Below are positions 17,241 to 25,319 of a DNA stretch of 33,900 nucleotides, one piece after another. Under the pieces are notes generated by a model. It made no database searches, had not been told where the DNA came from, and was given only the letters and a program-made list of their open reading frames with translations. Position 1 is the first letter of the stretch. Each line of letters starts with the position of its first letter. A program made the position numbers and the translations under genes. Source of the stretch: Gemmatimonadota bacterium (GTDB lineage: Bacteria > Gemmatimonadota > Gemmatimonadetes > Longimicrobiales > Gaopeijiaceae); NCBI GenBank assembly GCA_003562075.1, contig PWWP01000247.1, forward strand, positions 1-33,900, written 5' to 3'.

Positions 17241-17733
17241 TTTCCGCCCTCAGATCTTCGAATCGCCCGGTCCGTCGATTCTTTCGGACCCTGCTCCAGT
17301 CGAAGCAGCGGCCATTCATGGCCACGTAGACCCCAGCCGGGAGGACCTGCACGAAGGAGAGGGCGCTGCCCAGGTTGAAGAGTCCGTCTGAGCTCCCGAA
17401 GGCGTAGGGGATCATGGCTCCGGTGAGGACAATGGTCCGGCCTGGAACGGAGTGGGCAAGGACCTGAGCCGTCTCCACCATGGTGTCGGTCCCATGGGTC
17501 ACCACGATCCGCTCCTCCGGGACTCGCTGACAGTGGTCGGCAATCATCTCCCGGTCCGCATCGGTCATCTGGAGGGAGTCGATCATCATGAGGGTCCGGA
17601 TCTCCAACTCGAGCCCGCAACGTCCCCGTTCCAGCATCTCCGGAAGGTGGCTGTCTCCGAAGGCCAGCTCACCCCGAATCTCGTCGTACTCCTTGTCGAA
17701 CGTCCCCCCGGTGATGAAGACTCGGATACTCAT
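17227..17733 (-). CDS. Short single-domain asparaginase-like protein
   Basis: The 168-residue product matches only the N-terminal domain of L-asparaginase. It has ITGGTFDK with the nucleophile-type T11 and THGTDTMVETA with T82 and D83, the two active-site triads' signatures. It then has TGAMIPYAFGSSDG and AMNGRCFDWSRVRK and stops, whereas ordinary asparaginases run to about 330 residues with a C-terminal domain that completes the neighbour's active site. I do not see an obvious equivalent of the catalytic lysine. Short proteins of this kind exist as a family, so this is probably an intact gene rather than a truncation, but asparaginase activity is uncertain. It is the first gene of the minus-strand block leading to the ser genes. 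Confidence 0.75.
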   Translation of the reverse strand: MSIRVFITGGTFDKEYDEIRGELAFGDSHLPEMLERGRCGLELEIRTLMMIDSLQMTDADREMIADHCQRVPEERIVVTHGTDTMVETAQVLAHSVPGRTIVLTGAMIPYAFGSSDGLFNLGSALSFVQVLPAGVYVAMNGRCFDWSRVRKNRRTGRFEDLRAENDEG

Positions 17734-17816
17734 GCGCGGGACTCGTCAGCGGTCGGAAGGGACATTTCACAGCCTGGGGCGTATTTCATGATGAACCTTC
17801 AACCCGGAAGCGGCAC

Positions 17817-18368
17817 ATGACGATCCAGAAATTCCTCGTCGTCCTGACGGGGGTCCTCATGCTCACGGTGACACCCCTCCCCGCCTCGGCACAGGTCGGG
17901 ATCTCCACCGAGGGAACCCTGGGAATCACCTTCCCCATCGGAGACCTCTCCCGGGATCGAGTCGAGGGCGGGATCGTCCTGGGGGCCACAGCCAATGTGG
18001 ATCTCCATCCCAGGTTCGGGCTCTACGCCGGGCTGAACCGTCACACCTTCAGTTGCGCCAGTGACTGCGGTGTCCTGGGAGAAAACCCCATGAGCACCGG
18101 TGTGGGCGCCGGCGTCCGATACAACTTCGACAGCCCCCGGGAATCCAACTGGTGGGCCAGGCTCGGTGCCGTGGCCCACCAGTTCTCTTCCGATCTGGTC
18201 GGCGGTGAGCGAAGGGTTGGGCTGGAAGCCGGTCTGGGCGTGAATCTGCCCGTGAACCCGGAGCTGACCATCAGTCCCCGGGCCGGTGTCGTCACCCACG
18301 GTACCCCCACCGAGCTGGACGCCCAGTACCTCACCTTCGGTGTGGGGATCAGCTACCAGCTACGCTGA
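17817..18368 (+). CDS. Small outer-membrane beta-barrel protein
   Basis: The 183-residue product has a clean signal peptide (MTIQKF..., core to about residue 23, cleavage after ASAQ). The mature part alternates polar and nonpolar residues in strands joined by turns: ISTEGTLGITFPIGD, GLYAGLNRHTF, GVGAGVRYNF, WWARLGAVAHQF, VGLEAGLGVNL and LTFGVGISYQLR. This pattern fits an eight-stranded OmpA/OmpW-like barrel, and the protein ends with aromatic and Leu residues at alternating positions. Two cysteines in the third loop (CASDC) may form a disulfide. A GGAAG ribosome site lies about ten bases before the ATG. It is divergent from the asparaginase-like gene and convergent with the stress protein gene, so it looks like its own transcript. 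Function is unknown. Confidence 0.8.
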   Translation: MTIQKFLVVLTGVLMLTVTPLPASAQVGISTEGTLGITFPIGDLSRDRVEGGIVLGATANVDLHPRFGLYAGLNRHTFSCASDCGVLGENPMSTGVGAGVRYNFDSPRESNWWARLGAVAHQFSSDLVGGERRVGLEAGLGVNLPVNPELTISPRAGVVTHGTPTELDAQYLTFGVGISYQLR

Positions 18369-18392
18369 GGTGAGATCCCCCCAGACTTCGCC

Positions 18393-19307
18393 TCAGTCCG
18401 ACTGCCGGGTCACCAGAACCGGCACCAGGCCCGCCCGAATGACCTTGTCCGCCACACTTCCCACGACGAGGCGGGTTACGCCTCCCCGCCCCCGGGTGGT
18501 CATGGCGACCAGGTCGGCGTCGATCTCGGCCCGGTACTCCAGGATGGCCCGGGCTGGACTTTCATTGACCTCGACGCGGGTGTCCACCTCCACCCCCTCG
18601 GACCGAAGGTCCCCAGCTACCTTCTCCAACTGTTCCCGAAGGGCGTTGAGTTCCCCTTCCCGCTCCGCTTCCTCCTCGGCGGCGTGGGGAACGTAGGTGG
18701 AACCCAGCGCCGGCCCATGGTCGAATACGCTGAAGAGAGACACGGAGGCATCCATCCGCCCCGCCAACGAGCGGACGTGGGGCAAAATGGCCGCCGACTC
18801 CTCGGACCCGTCCAGGGGAACCAGGATCCGGTTGATATCGCCCTTGGGTGCCTCAACCTCATCCTCCTCACTACGCCACAGGAGAATGGGGCATGGACCG
18901 GACCGGACGAGGGCATCGGCCACACTCCCCAGCCACATCCGCTCCAACTGCCCCCGACCGTGGGTCGTCATGACCACCAGATCCGCATCCACCTTGCCGA
19001 TCCGCTCCTCCAGGGCGGGAGCCACCGGGCCTGTCAGGACCCGGCTGTGGACGGTCATCTCCGGATTCTCCTTCCGGAGGCGGGCTTCCACCGCCTTCAG
19101 GTACCGGGTCCCCCGGCTGCGCTCCTCCTCGAACCACCCCTTCACCGGCCCCTCCTCCGAGGTCCCGGGCCGAACGGCCGGAAGGGGCGCAACCACAGTG
19201 ACCAGGTGGAGCTCACCACCAGTCTTCTGCGCCAGCGATACAGCCAAGGGGATTGCCGACTCTGCGAAGTCGGAACCGTCGAGGGGGACGAGGATCTTCC
19301 GGTACAT
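18393..19307 (-). CDS. Universal stress protein with two UspA domains
   Basis: The 304-residue product starts MYRKILVPLDGSDFAESAI, a textbook UspA start, and repeats the motif at INRILVPLDGSEESAAI. Each half keeps the nucleotide-binding pattern G-x2-G-x9-G-(S/T): HGRGQLERMWLGS in the first and RGRGGVTRLVVGS in the second. The protein is therefore a tandem ATP-binding Usp of the cytoplasm, usually involved in stress or starvation survival. The frame stays open far upstream over the prmA gene, but that is antisense shadow; the ATG at 19307 gives the family N-terminus. A small hairpin (19320-19332) lies 12 bases before this ATG. The end is 24 bases from the convergent barrel gene. Confidence 0.9.
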   Translation of the reverse strand: MYRKILVPLDGSDFAESAIPLAVSLAQKTGGELHLVTVVAPLPAVRPGTSEEGPVKGWFEEERSRGTRYLKAVEARLRKENPEMTVHSRVLTGPVAPALEERIGKVDADLVVMTTHGRGQLERMWLGSVADALVRSGPCPILLWRSEEDEVEAPKGDINRILVPLDGSEESAAILPHVRSLAGRMDASVSLFSVFDHGPALGSTYVPHAAEEEAEREGELNALREQLEKVAGDLRSEGVEVDTRVEVNESPARAILEYRAEIDADLVAMTTRGRGGVTRLVVGSVADKVIRAGLVPVLVTRQSD

Positions 19308-19451
19308 GCGTATCTCCAGGGTTGAAGCAACCAGGTATTCATGGGACTCGAGGGTCCCGGTCCAAGGGCCAAGCGCCGCCTTTAGTCTGCATTGGCTGAG
19401 GTGGCGGGGAAAGGGGTGCCGGACCTGGGAAACGTCCTTTGGGTGCTTCTC

Positions 19452-20396
19452 ATGACGAAATCCACTCCCGGAGCTCCTGCCGAGGGGCCTGGCCCCGCCT
19501 GGCTTGCCGTCTCGGTCCAGATCCCCCCTGCGGGGGAGACGCACCTCCTGGTGGAAGCCCTCCGGAGCAAGGGGGGCCAGGGATTGGAACGGGTCCCCAC
19601 CGGCGCCCGGATTCGAGCCTACTTTCCCGAGCGGGCGAGCCCGGAACGTCTCATCGAAGAGCTGAAGGCAGCCGTCCGGGCTGCCACCTCCCTGAGGGAC
19701 CCGTGGCTCGTCTGGGAGCGGGTAGCCGAAGCCGACCTGCAGAGCCAGTGGGCCCGGAATCTTGAGCGTCGCATCATCTCCTCGGGCATCCGCATCATCC
19801 CCTCCGACTCCCCTGCGCCCACTTCTCCTGACTCCCATGGAGAGGACGGAGAAGTCCATGACGCTGGGGAGGGGATCGCGATCCACCTCCACCCGGGTCC
19901 ATCCTTCGGCGAGGGCCGCCATCCCACCACCCGCCTGGCCCTTCGCCTCCTGGAAGACGCCGTGCAAAGAGACTCATCCGTCCTGGACGTGGGGACCGGA
20001 TCGGGCATTCTGGCCATTGCCGCAGCTCACCTGGGTGCCCGACAGGTGGAGGCTGTGGAAGGAGCCCCCCGGGCCGCAGCCCACGCCAGGAACAACGTGG
20101 ATCTGAACCGGCTCCAGGGTCGGATTCAGGTACGGACGGCGTGGGCCTCCCCGGCCACCCTCGCCCGGATGGGTCCGTACGACGGGGCCACAGCCAACCT
20201 GGAACCGCCCATCCTCTTCCCCCTTCTCCCTTCCCTTGTGGCACGGATCAGGGCCGGAGGGTGGGTCATCCTGACCGGAGTGCCGAGAGGCGAACGGCTC
20301 GCACTTCTCCGGCAGGTCTCTGCCCTCCATCTCCACCTGGAGGGAGAAGCCAGGGAAGGAGGTTGGTGGGCCGGGCATTTCCTGAAGTCAGGCTGA
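19452..20396 (+). CDS. prmA: Ribosomal protein L11 methyltransferase-type enzyme
   Basis: PrmA trimethylates ribosomal protein L11 with S-adenosylmethionine. From this ATG the product is 314 residues. The hallmark HPGPSFGEGRHPTTRLAL (usually PGxAFGTGxHPTT) is followed by the SAM loop VLDVGTGSGILAIAAAHLGA and by NLEPPILFPLLPSLV, matching the NIL-type active segment. In the SAM site the usual acidic residue after the second strand reads VEGAPRA, so an Asp is replaced by Glu-Gly. The first 120 residues match the variable L11-binding region only loosely. The same frame continues upstream to a TTG at 19392, but ATG 19452 fits the usual length better. A related small-molecule methyltransferase remains possible. 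Confidence 0.8.
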   Translation: MTKSTPGAPAEGPGPAWLAVSVQIPPAGETHLLVEALRSKGGQGLERVPTGARIRAYFPERASPERLIEELKAAVRAATSLRDPWLVWERVAEADLQSQWARNLERRIISSGIRIIPSDSPAPTSPDSHGEDGEVHDAGEGIAIHLHPGPSFGEGRHPTTRLALRLLEDAVQRDSSVLDVGTGSGILAIAAAHLGARQVEAVEGAPRAAAHARNNVDLNRLQGRIQVRTAWASPATLARMGPYDGATANLEPPILFPLLPSLVARIRAGGWVILTGVPRGERLALLRQVSALHLHLEGEAREGGWWAGHFLKSG

Positions 20397-20515
20397 TGCC
20401 CCCGGACTTCCGGTCTCTCGGCTGGCTTCTCCCCCCCGGGAACCCCCTCCGCCGGCGCGTGTTCAAGTGAGTGCACGCCTCCATCCCACCTCCCACACCT
20501 CAGACGGAGTTGCCC

Positions 20516-20854
20516 ATGGAAGTCCCACCTGAAGTCGCCTTCCGCGGACTGGAACCCACCGACACCCTGAAGGAGCTCATCCTTGCCGGCATCGACGACC
20601 TGGAAGAGGTCCACGAGCGCCTGGTCAGCTGCCGGGTGATGGTAGAAGACACAACCCCCGGCCGCTCGTCAGGGAACATCTTTCGGGTCCGGCTGGAGAT
20701 CGGCGTCCCGAACCACACCGTCATGGTGGACTGGAAGCCTGAAGGAAGGGATGACATCGTGGATGTGGACCAAGCGATTCGTCACGCATTCTCCGTGGGC
20801 CGCCGACGACTGGACGCCCTTCGAGACAAACAGCAGGCAACCTCTCGAGGCTGA
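20516..20854 (+). CDS. HPF/RaiA-type ribosome-associated factor, short form
   Basis: The 112-residue product resembles the ribosome hibernation factor domain: a start like FRGLEPTDTLKELILAGIDDLEEVHERLVSCRVMVE (helix, then strand), then FRVRLEIGVPNHTVMV and an acidic/basic C-terminal helix DQAIRHAFSVGRRRLDAL. Such proteins bind the 30S decoding region and silence or dimerise ribosomes in stress. The family match is by pattern, and the sequence is divergent. The ATG at 20516 has an ACGGAG site seven bases before it and is preferred to the in-frame ATG at 20471. It follows prmA on the same strand after 119 bases and would fit a translation-linked pair. Confidence 0.65.
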   Translation: MEVPPEVAFRGLEPTDTLKELILAGIDDLEEVHERLVSCRVMVEDTTPGRSSGNIFRVRLEIGVPNHTVMVDWKPEGRDDIVDVDQAIRHAFSVGRRRLDALRDKQQATSRG

Positions 20855-20868
20855 CCAGGCCGGACCCG

Positions 20869-20957
20869 GCGGAATCGCGCCTCGTCCAGCCGACCCCACC
20901 GGGCCGGCTCCCGTACTCCTCCCTCAGGAGGATCCCGGGGGGTCGGCCCGATTCCGC
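20869..20957. terminator. Convergent stem structure between the HPF-like and SprT-like genes
   Basis: Two nested inverted repeats pair exactly: 20869-20877 with 20949-20957, and 20889-20897 with 20939-20947 (nine bases each). The structure spans the 70-base gap between the convergent genes and runs into the 3' end of the SprT-like gene. It may end transcription from both sides. Confidence 0.4.
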
Positions 20958-21841
20958 TTCAGCCACTCCTGAACCAGCTCCGGGTAGTGGAGGCCCGATC
21001 CCGGGTGACGGCATTTCGAAATCCGACCCTGGAGCTGGAGGGCTTCCTCCTGGCAGGCCTCCTCCCTGAGCGAGGAAGCGGAAGGCGGCGAGTTCGACAC
21101 CGTCGATCCCCGACGCGCCAGCTCGATCCTGGTCACCTCAGCCGGTGTGCAGAGTCGCTCCGGGCGAGCCCCGAGCCGGCGAGCCCACTGACGCCAGGTG
21201 GGGCCGTGGGAGCTTCTGCCATCGTCCCGGGTCACCTCATCCAGGAGATGGGCCACCTCGTGTTTCACCGTTTCCCACAGGATGTCCTCAAGTCCGGGCC
21301 GAAAAAGCCGCTCGGCCACTGTTATCCGGCGCCATCCGCCCCGAACTGAGCTGCTTCCCAGGGCTCGGGTCATCCTTCGGGAAATCCGGAGATGCAGACG
21401 TGAGGGGAAGAGTTCCCCGTACCCGGAGCTGTGCCGAAGGCAGTCCACCAGGAGTCGGAGGAAGCTCCGCTGTCCCGGGGTTCCCTGACACCGAGGGGGC
21501 GGAGGAACCTCCGGTCCCGGCCCCTGTCCATTCCTTCGACCGACGGTCCTTCGGTTCTCGTGGACCAGGTCCCGGGTCAGTTCCCGGAGCCGCTGTAGAC
21601 TCGCCCCATCACCAGCCAGGGCTGGAGCCAGCACCTGCCAGGCCGGCTCCCCCGCCCGGACCACGGCAGACGACAGATTCAGGACTCGCCCTCCCTCTCT
21701 GGGCGCACCTACCGACGCCAATCGGCGGACGTTGGGACGCACCTCCACCCCCGATACCGGCGGGAGCTGCCGCCCGTTCTTTCGGCGATGCTCGTCGTAC
21801 AGGGCCAGAATGCGGGCCTTCTTCTCCGCAGTGACCGTCAT
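20924..21841 (-). CDS. SprT-like zinc metalloprotease domain protein
   Basis: The 305-residue product has a putative zinc site HEVAH (194-198) followed by SHGPTWRQWARRLGA with H212 as the likely third ligand. This matches the SprT/Spartan arrangement, where HExxH is followed by a HGxxW segment about 15 residues on. The preceding RRITVAERLFRPGLEDILWETVKHE is the conserved lead-in helix. The N-terminal 90 residues are variable and carry no clear domain; residues 100-122 are Gly/Pro-rich. SprT-like proteins cleave DNA-crosslinked or misfolded proteins in some systems, but the bacterial role is poorly defined. It is divergent from thrB, with an 80-base gap holding an inverted repeat. Confidence 0.75.
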   Translation of the reverse strand: MTVTAEKKARILALYDEHRRKNGRQLPPVSGVEVRPNVRRLASVGAPREGGRVLNLSSAVVRAGEPAWQVLAPALAGDGASLQRLRELTRDLVHENRRTVGRRNGQGPGPEVPPPPRCQGTPGQRSFLRLLVDCLRHSSGYGELFPSRLHLRISRRMTRALGSSSVRGGWRRITVAERLFRPGLEDILWETVKHEVAHLLDEVTRDDGRSSHGPTWRQWARRLGARPERLCTPAEVTRIELARRGSTVSNSPPSASSLREEACQEEALQLQGRISKCRHPGSGLHYPELVQEWLKRNRADPPGSS

Positions 21842-21875
21842 GGAAGGGAGCTCTTCATGTAGTCAGGTCTTTCCC

Positions 21876-21908
21876 GTGTATCTTCGAAAAGGAAACGAAT
21901 CGATACAC
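21876..21908. promoter_or_regulatory. Inverted repeat in the divergent SprT-like/thrB promoter region
   Basis: GTGTATC-TTCG (21876-21886) is mirrored by CGAA-TC-GATACAC (21896-21908) with a two-base bulge, around the AT-rich core AAAAGGAAA. It lies 13 bases before the thrB ATG and 34 bases before the SprT-like ATG, so it could be an operator for both or a leader hairpin. Confidence 0.4.
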
Positions 21909-21921
21909 CATACGAAGAGCA

Positions 21922-23052
21922 ATGGACCACACCAAGGACATAGGAAAAACCGCCGCAGCCATGAACGAAATTTCTGAAGCTCGAGACCCGAAACCATCCC
22001 CTGGCTCTGCAAGCGTCCGCGTCTTCGCCCCGGCCACGGTGGGGAATGTGGCCTGTGGCTACGACGTCCTGGGACTGGCCCTGGAAACCCCGGGCGACGT
22101 GGTCACCGCCATCCTGAGCCCTCATCCCGGCGTCCGGATCGTAGATATTACCGGTGACGGGGGGAAGATTCCCAGGGAAGCCCACCGGAATACCGCCGGT
22201 CTGGCGGTGCAGGCCCTCCTGCAGACCGTGGGAGAAGGTGCGTCTCCTGACGGGGGAATCGAACTCAGACTGGAAAAATCCCTTCCCCTGGCCGGAGGAA
22301 TGGGTGGCAGTGCAGCCAGCGCAGTGGCGGCGGTGGTGGCGGTGGACGCTCTACTCGAGCTGGGGGCCGCTCCCCATCTGCTCCTACGGTGCGCCGGACA
22401 AGGGGAGGCCGGTGGGGCAGGGGCGCCCCACCTGGATAACGTGGTCCCAGCCCTCCTGGGGGGAATCTGCCTGACCCTCCCCCCACCTCCGGAGAGCCAT
22501 GAGGAATCAAGAGGAGACCGCAGAGAGGACGGGAGAGACTCCCGCCCTACGTTCAACAGCGATGATCCAGAGTCAGGACTTCCCACCGTGGTTCCTCTCC
22601 CGGTTCCCTCCGGCCTGAGTGTGGCTCTGGTCCACCCGGAGATCGAGGTTCCTACTCGGGAAGCTCGACGCATCCTGGCCGACTCGGTTCCCCTTTCCAC
22701 TGCCATTGCCCAGTGGGGAAACACAGCCGGGTTCGTGGCCGCCCTCTACCAGGGTGACCTGGAACTCCTGGCTCGAGCTACAGTGGATCATGTCGCCGAG
22801 CCCTTCCGGGCCTCTCTGGTCCCGGGATTTTTCCAGGTGAAGGCCGCGGCCCTGGAGGCCGGGGGGCTGGCCGCCTCCCTCTCTGGAGCCGGGCCCTCCG
22901 TCTTCGCACTCTGTCCCGACCTGGAAACCGCCCGCCAGGTGGCCGAAGCCATGGTCCAGGCCTTTCGGAGCGCTGGCAACGTCCCGGCCAGGGGTTACGC
23001 CTCCCCGGTGGCCAAGGAGGGGGCTCACCTTCTCCCCTCCTCCCATTCCTGA
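21922..23052 (+). CDS. thrB: Homoserine kinase, GHMP family
   Basis: ThrB phosphorylates homoserine for threonine synthesis. The 376-residue product shows VRVFAPATVGNVACGYDVLGLAL (about 32-54), the ATP loop PLAGGMGGSAASAVAA (122-137) and the C-terminal motif LAASLSGAGPSVFAL. Typical homoserine kinases are about 300-320 residues; the excess is an N-terminal extension of about 30 and a roughly 35-residue acidic insert (residues 193-227, rich in Glu, Asp, Arg and Ser) between two core segments. An in-frame ATG at 21964 may be the true start. thrC follows after 44 bases, giving a thrBC pair; aspartokinase and homoserine dehydrogenase are not nearby. Confidence 0.9.
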   Translation: MDHTKDIGKTAAAMNEISEARDPKPSPGSASVRVFAPATVGNVACGYDVLGLALETPGDVVTAILSPHPGVRIVDITGDGGKIPREAHRNTAGLAVQALLQTVGEGASPDGGIELRLEKSLPLAGGMGGSAASAVAAVVAVDALLELGAAPHLLLRCAGQGEAGGAGAPHLDNVVPALLGGICLTLPPPPESHEESRGDRREDGRDSRPTFNSDDPESGLPTVVPLPVPSGLSVALVHPEIEVPTREARRILADSVPLSTAIAQWGNTAGFVAALYQGDLELLARATVDHVAEPFRASLVPGFFQVKAAALEAGGLAASLSGAGPSVFALCPDLETARQVAEAMVQAFRSAGNVPARGYASPVAKEGAHLLPSSHS

Positions 23053-23096
23053 CCAACCCCAACCCGTGACCGCCCCTGAATCATGATGGCCTGCCC

Positions 23097-24485
23097 ATGA
23101 TCTTCCGCTCCACGGCCGAGCAGAGTCCCTCCGTTGACTTCGCCACCGCCCTCCTGACCGGAGTGCCCCCCGATGGAGGACTCTACCATCCCGAATCCCT
23201 TCCCCCCTTCCCTTCTGGATTCCTGGAGGAGATCCAGGTCGGGATCCGACGTCACGGGCCTGATCCGGTCCGGACGGGGACACTCGTCCTCAACCACCTC
23301 ATCGGGGGCGAGGGAGGAATCTCCCTGACCGCCCTGGAGCGAGTCAGCCGGGAAGCCCTCACCTTCCCCCTTCCCCTTACACGGATCTCGCCGTCCACCT
23401 TCCTTCTGGAGCTCTTCCACGGCCCCACCCTGGCCTTCAAGGATGTGGGTGCCCGTGTCATGGCCCACCTTCTGGCCGCCTTGGAGGCTGAGCCCGACGG
23501 ACGGATCCGTACCATCCTCACCGCCACCTCGGGAGACACGGGAGGGGCTGTGGCGTCGGCATTCGAGCACGTTCCCGGGACTCGTGTCGTCGTTCTGTTC
23601 CCACGGGGACGAGTCAGCCGGGAGCAGCGGATCCAGTTCACCACCGCCGGGCCCAACGTCCACGCCCTGGCCGTAGACGGGAGCTTCGACGACTGTCAGC
23701 GGCTGGCCCGGGAGGCCTTCGCCGACACCGCCCTTCGACGGCGACATGGATTGACGTCCGCCAATTCCATCAATGTGGGCCGCCTCCTCCCACAACTCAT
23801 CTACTATGTCCACGGGTGGGCTCAGCTACCCCTGGATGCCCCGCCGCCATCATACGCTGTACCATCGGGAAATCTGGGCAACCTTACGGCCGGCCTCATG
23901 GCCCGGGCCATGGGGCTTCCAGCCCACGACTTCATCGCCGCCACCAACGCGAACCGGGTCCTGGTGGACTTTCTCGACACCGGCCGCTTCAGCCCCCAGC
24001 CGAGCCGGCCCACCCTGTCCTCGGCCATGGATGTGGGCGACCCCAGCAACCTCCGGCGGATCCTGGCCCTCTACAGCGCTCCCGGTGACAATCGCCCCCT
24101 TCTGGACCCTGCTCGCCTCCAGGACACCCGCCGGCACCTCTCCCGTCACCTTTCGGCTTCGTCCTGGAGCGATGAGGAAACCGAGGCGTGCATCCGCCGG
24201 ACCAAGGCAGACACAGGCCGGCTGGTCGATCCCCACACCGCCGTGGGCATGCTGGCTCTTCAGGCAGCCAGGGGCACGAATACAGGGCAGAGCCGCCCCC
24301 CCGGGATCATCCTGGCCACGGCCCATCCGGCCAAGTTCCGGGCCACCGTGGAGCCCCTGATCCATGACTCCCTTCCCCTACCGGCCTCGCTTGAAGAACG
24401 CCTCCATGAGCCGGAACGCACACGGACACTCGAGTCGACGCTTCCGGCACTGGTCCGGGCCCTGGACGACGTGGGGACAAAGTAG
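23097..24485 (+). CDS. thrC: Threonine synthase
   Basis: This PLP enzyme converts phosphohomoserine, the ThrB product, to threonine. The 462-residue product has VPPDGGLYHPESLP at the N-terminus, the PLP-lysine motif ELFHGPTLAFKDVGAR with K115, and the phosphate-binding segment TATSGDTGGAVASAF. VVLFPRGRVSREQRIQFTT, AVDGSFDDCQ and NSINVGRLLPQLIYYVHGW complete the series. These are characteristic of the E. coli/yeast-type threonine synthase. It forms an operon with thrB. Confidence 0.93.
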   Translation: MIFRSTAEQSPSVDFATALLTGVPPDGGLYHPESLPPFPSGFLEEIQVGIRRHGPDPVRTGTLVLNHLIGGEGGISLTALERVSREALTFPLPLTRISPSTFLLELFHGPTLAFKDVGARVMAHLLAALEAEPDGRIRTILTATSGDTGGAVASAFEHVPGTRVVVLFPRGRVSREQRIQFTTAGPNVHALAVDGSFDDCQRLAREAFADTALRRRHGLTSANSINVGRLLPQLIYYVHGWAQLPLDAPPPSYAVPSGNLGNLTAGLMARAMGLPAHDFIAATNANRVLVDFLDTGRFSPQPSRPTLSSAMDVGDPSNLRRILALYSAPGDNRPLLDPARLQDTRRHLSRHLSASSWSDEETEACIRRTKADTGRLVDPHTAVGMLALQAARGTNTGQSRPPGIILATAHPAKFRATVEPLIHDSLPLPASLEERLHEPERTRTLESTLPALVRALDDVGTK

Positions 24486-24525
24486 GTCCTGTGCGAAACG
24501 GCCCGTCCTTCCCTACATTGGGTCC

Positions 24526-25167
24526 ATGCTGACTTCTCTGATGAAGGTCCCCGCTTTCGTGCTTTCCCTGGTCCTGATCCTGGCGGCATGCGCCGAGGGC
24601 CCGGAACCTGACACCCCGGCCGAGTCGGCCCCGGATCCGGCCCTTGCTCCCGGTGAGTTGGCTCCGGAGCAGCAGGCCTTCTGGGACGGTCTCGTGGCCC
24701 ACTGCGGCAACAGCTATTCCGGGTGGATCGACGACGTGACCCCGTATTACGAAGGGTCGACCCAGTACGAAACCATTGTCGCGGACTTCCGTGAATGCGG
24801 TGACGAGCGAATCCACATCGCCATGCATATGGACGACGACCGCTCCCGGAACTGGATCCTGACACGGGAGGACGGCACCATCCTCCTTAAGCACGATCAC
24901 CGGAACGAGGACGGGACCGAAGAGGAGATCTCCCAGTACGGAGGCTATGCTCCCGTCCCCGGTCTGGCCCACCGCCAGATCTTCTGGGCTGATGACCACA
25001 CCGCCGACATCCTTCCTGAGCGATGGGACAACTTCTGGTTCATGGAGTTCATGGGCGACGACATCTTCGCCTACGGCGTCCACTGGCCTGAACAAGGACA
25101 CTCCATCCGGATCTATTTCGATCTCTCCGAGACCGTGGAGACCCCCCCGGCTCCCTGGGGTTTCTGA
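24526..25167 (+). CDS. Conserved secreted lipoprotein of unknown function
   Basis: The 213-residue product begins MLTSLMKV, a hydrophobic stretch and LILAAC, a standard lipobox (an alternative ATG is at 24541). The mature part is acidic and begins with a Pro/Ala-rich linker. Its conserved-looking core contains HCGNSYSGWIDD, FRECGDERIHIAMHMDDDRSRNWILT, LLKHDHRNEDGTEEEISQYGG and FDLSETVETPPAPWGF. I recall this pattern (paired Cys, DRSRxWILT, KHDHRxEDG) from widespread uncharacterised exported proteins, but cannot name a function. The two Cys may pair, and the His/Asp clusters could bind a metal. It stands alone between thrC and a repeat array. Confidence 0.75.
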   Translation: MLTSLMKVPAFVLSLVLILAACAEGPEPDTPAESAPDPALAPGELAPEQQAFWDGLVAHCGNSYSGWIDDVTPYYEGSTQYETIVADFRECGDERIHIAMHMDDDRSRNWILTREDGTILLKHDHRNEDGTEEEISQYGGYAPVPGLAHRQIFWADDHTADILPERWDNFWFMEFMGDDIFAYGVHWPEQGHSIRIYFDLSETVETPPAPWGF

Positions 25168-25319
25168 GGGCTCCTCATCGGCACTCCGCCCGCCCCCATG
25201 GTCGGAACCTCATAGAAGGCCGTTGAAGAAGGACAGGGCGCCACCGCCGGAGGCAAGTCAGACGGTAGCGCTCGATATACAGAATTAGAATTCTGATTCG
25301 TATCCACCCCACTGCTTCG
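25168..25319. other. Gene-free spacer with a small AT-rich palindrome
   Basis: I see no gene here. The only structure is CAGAATTAGAATTCTG at 25280-25295, a perfect 7-bp inverted repeat with a two-base loop, in an otherwise GC-rich area. The spacer leads into the tandem repeat array; together they make up the 805-base gap between two convergent genes. Confidence 0.6.

Noticed and set aside
19308-19967. N-terminal extension of the universal stress protein frame
   Set aside because: It is antisense to prmA and lacks similarity; the family start MYRKILVPLDGS is at 19307.
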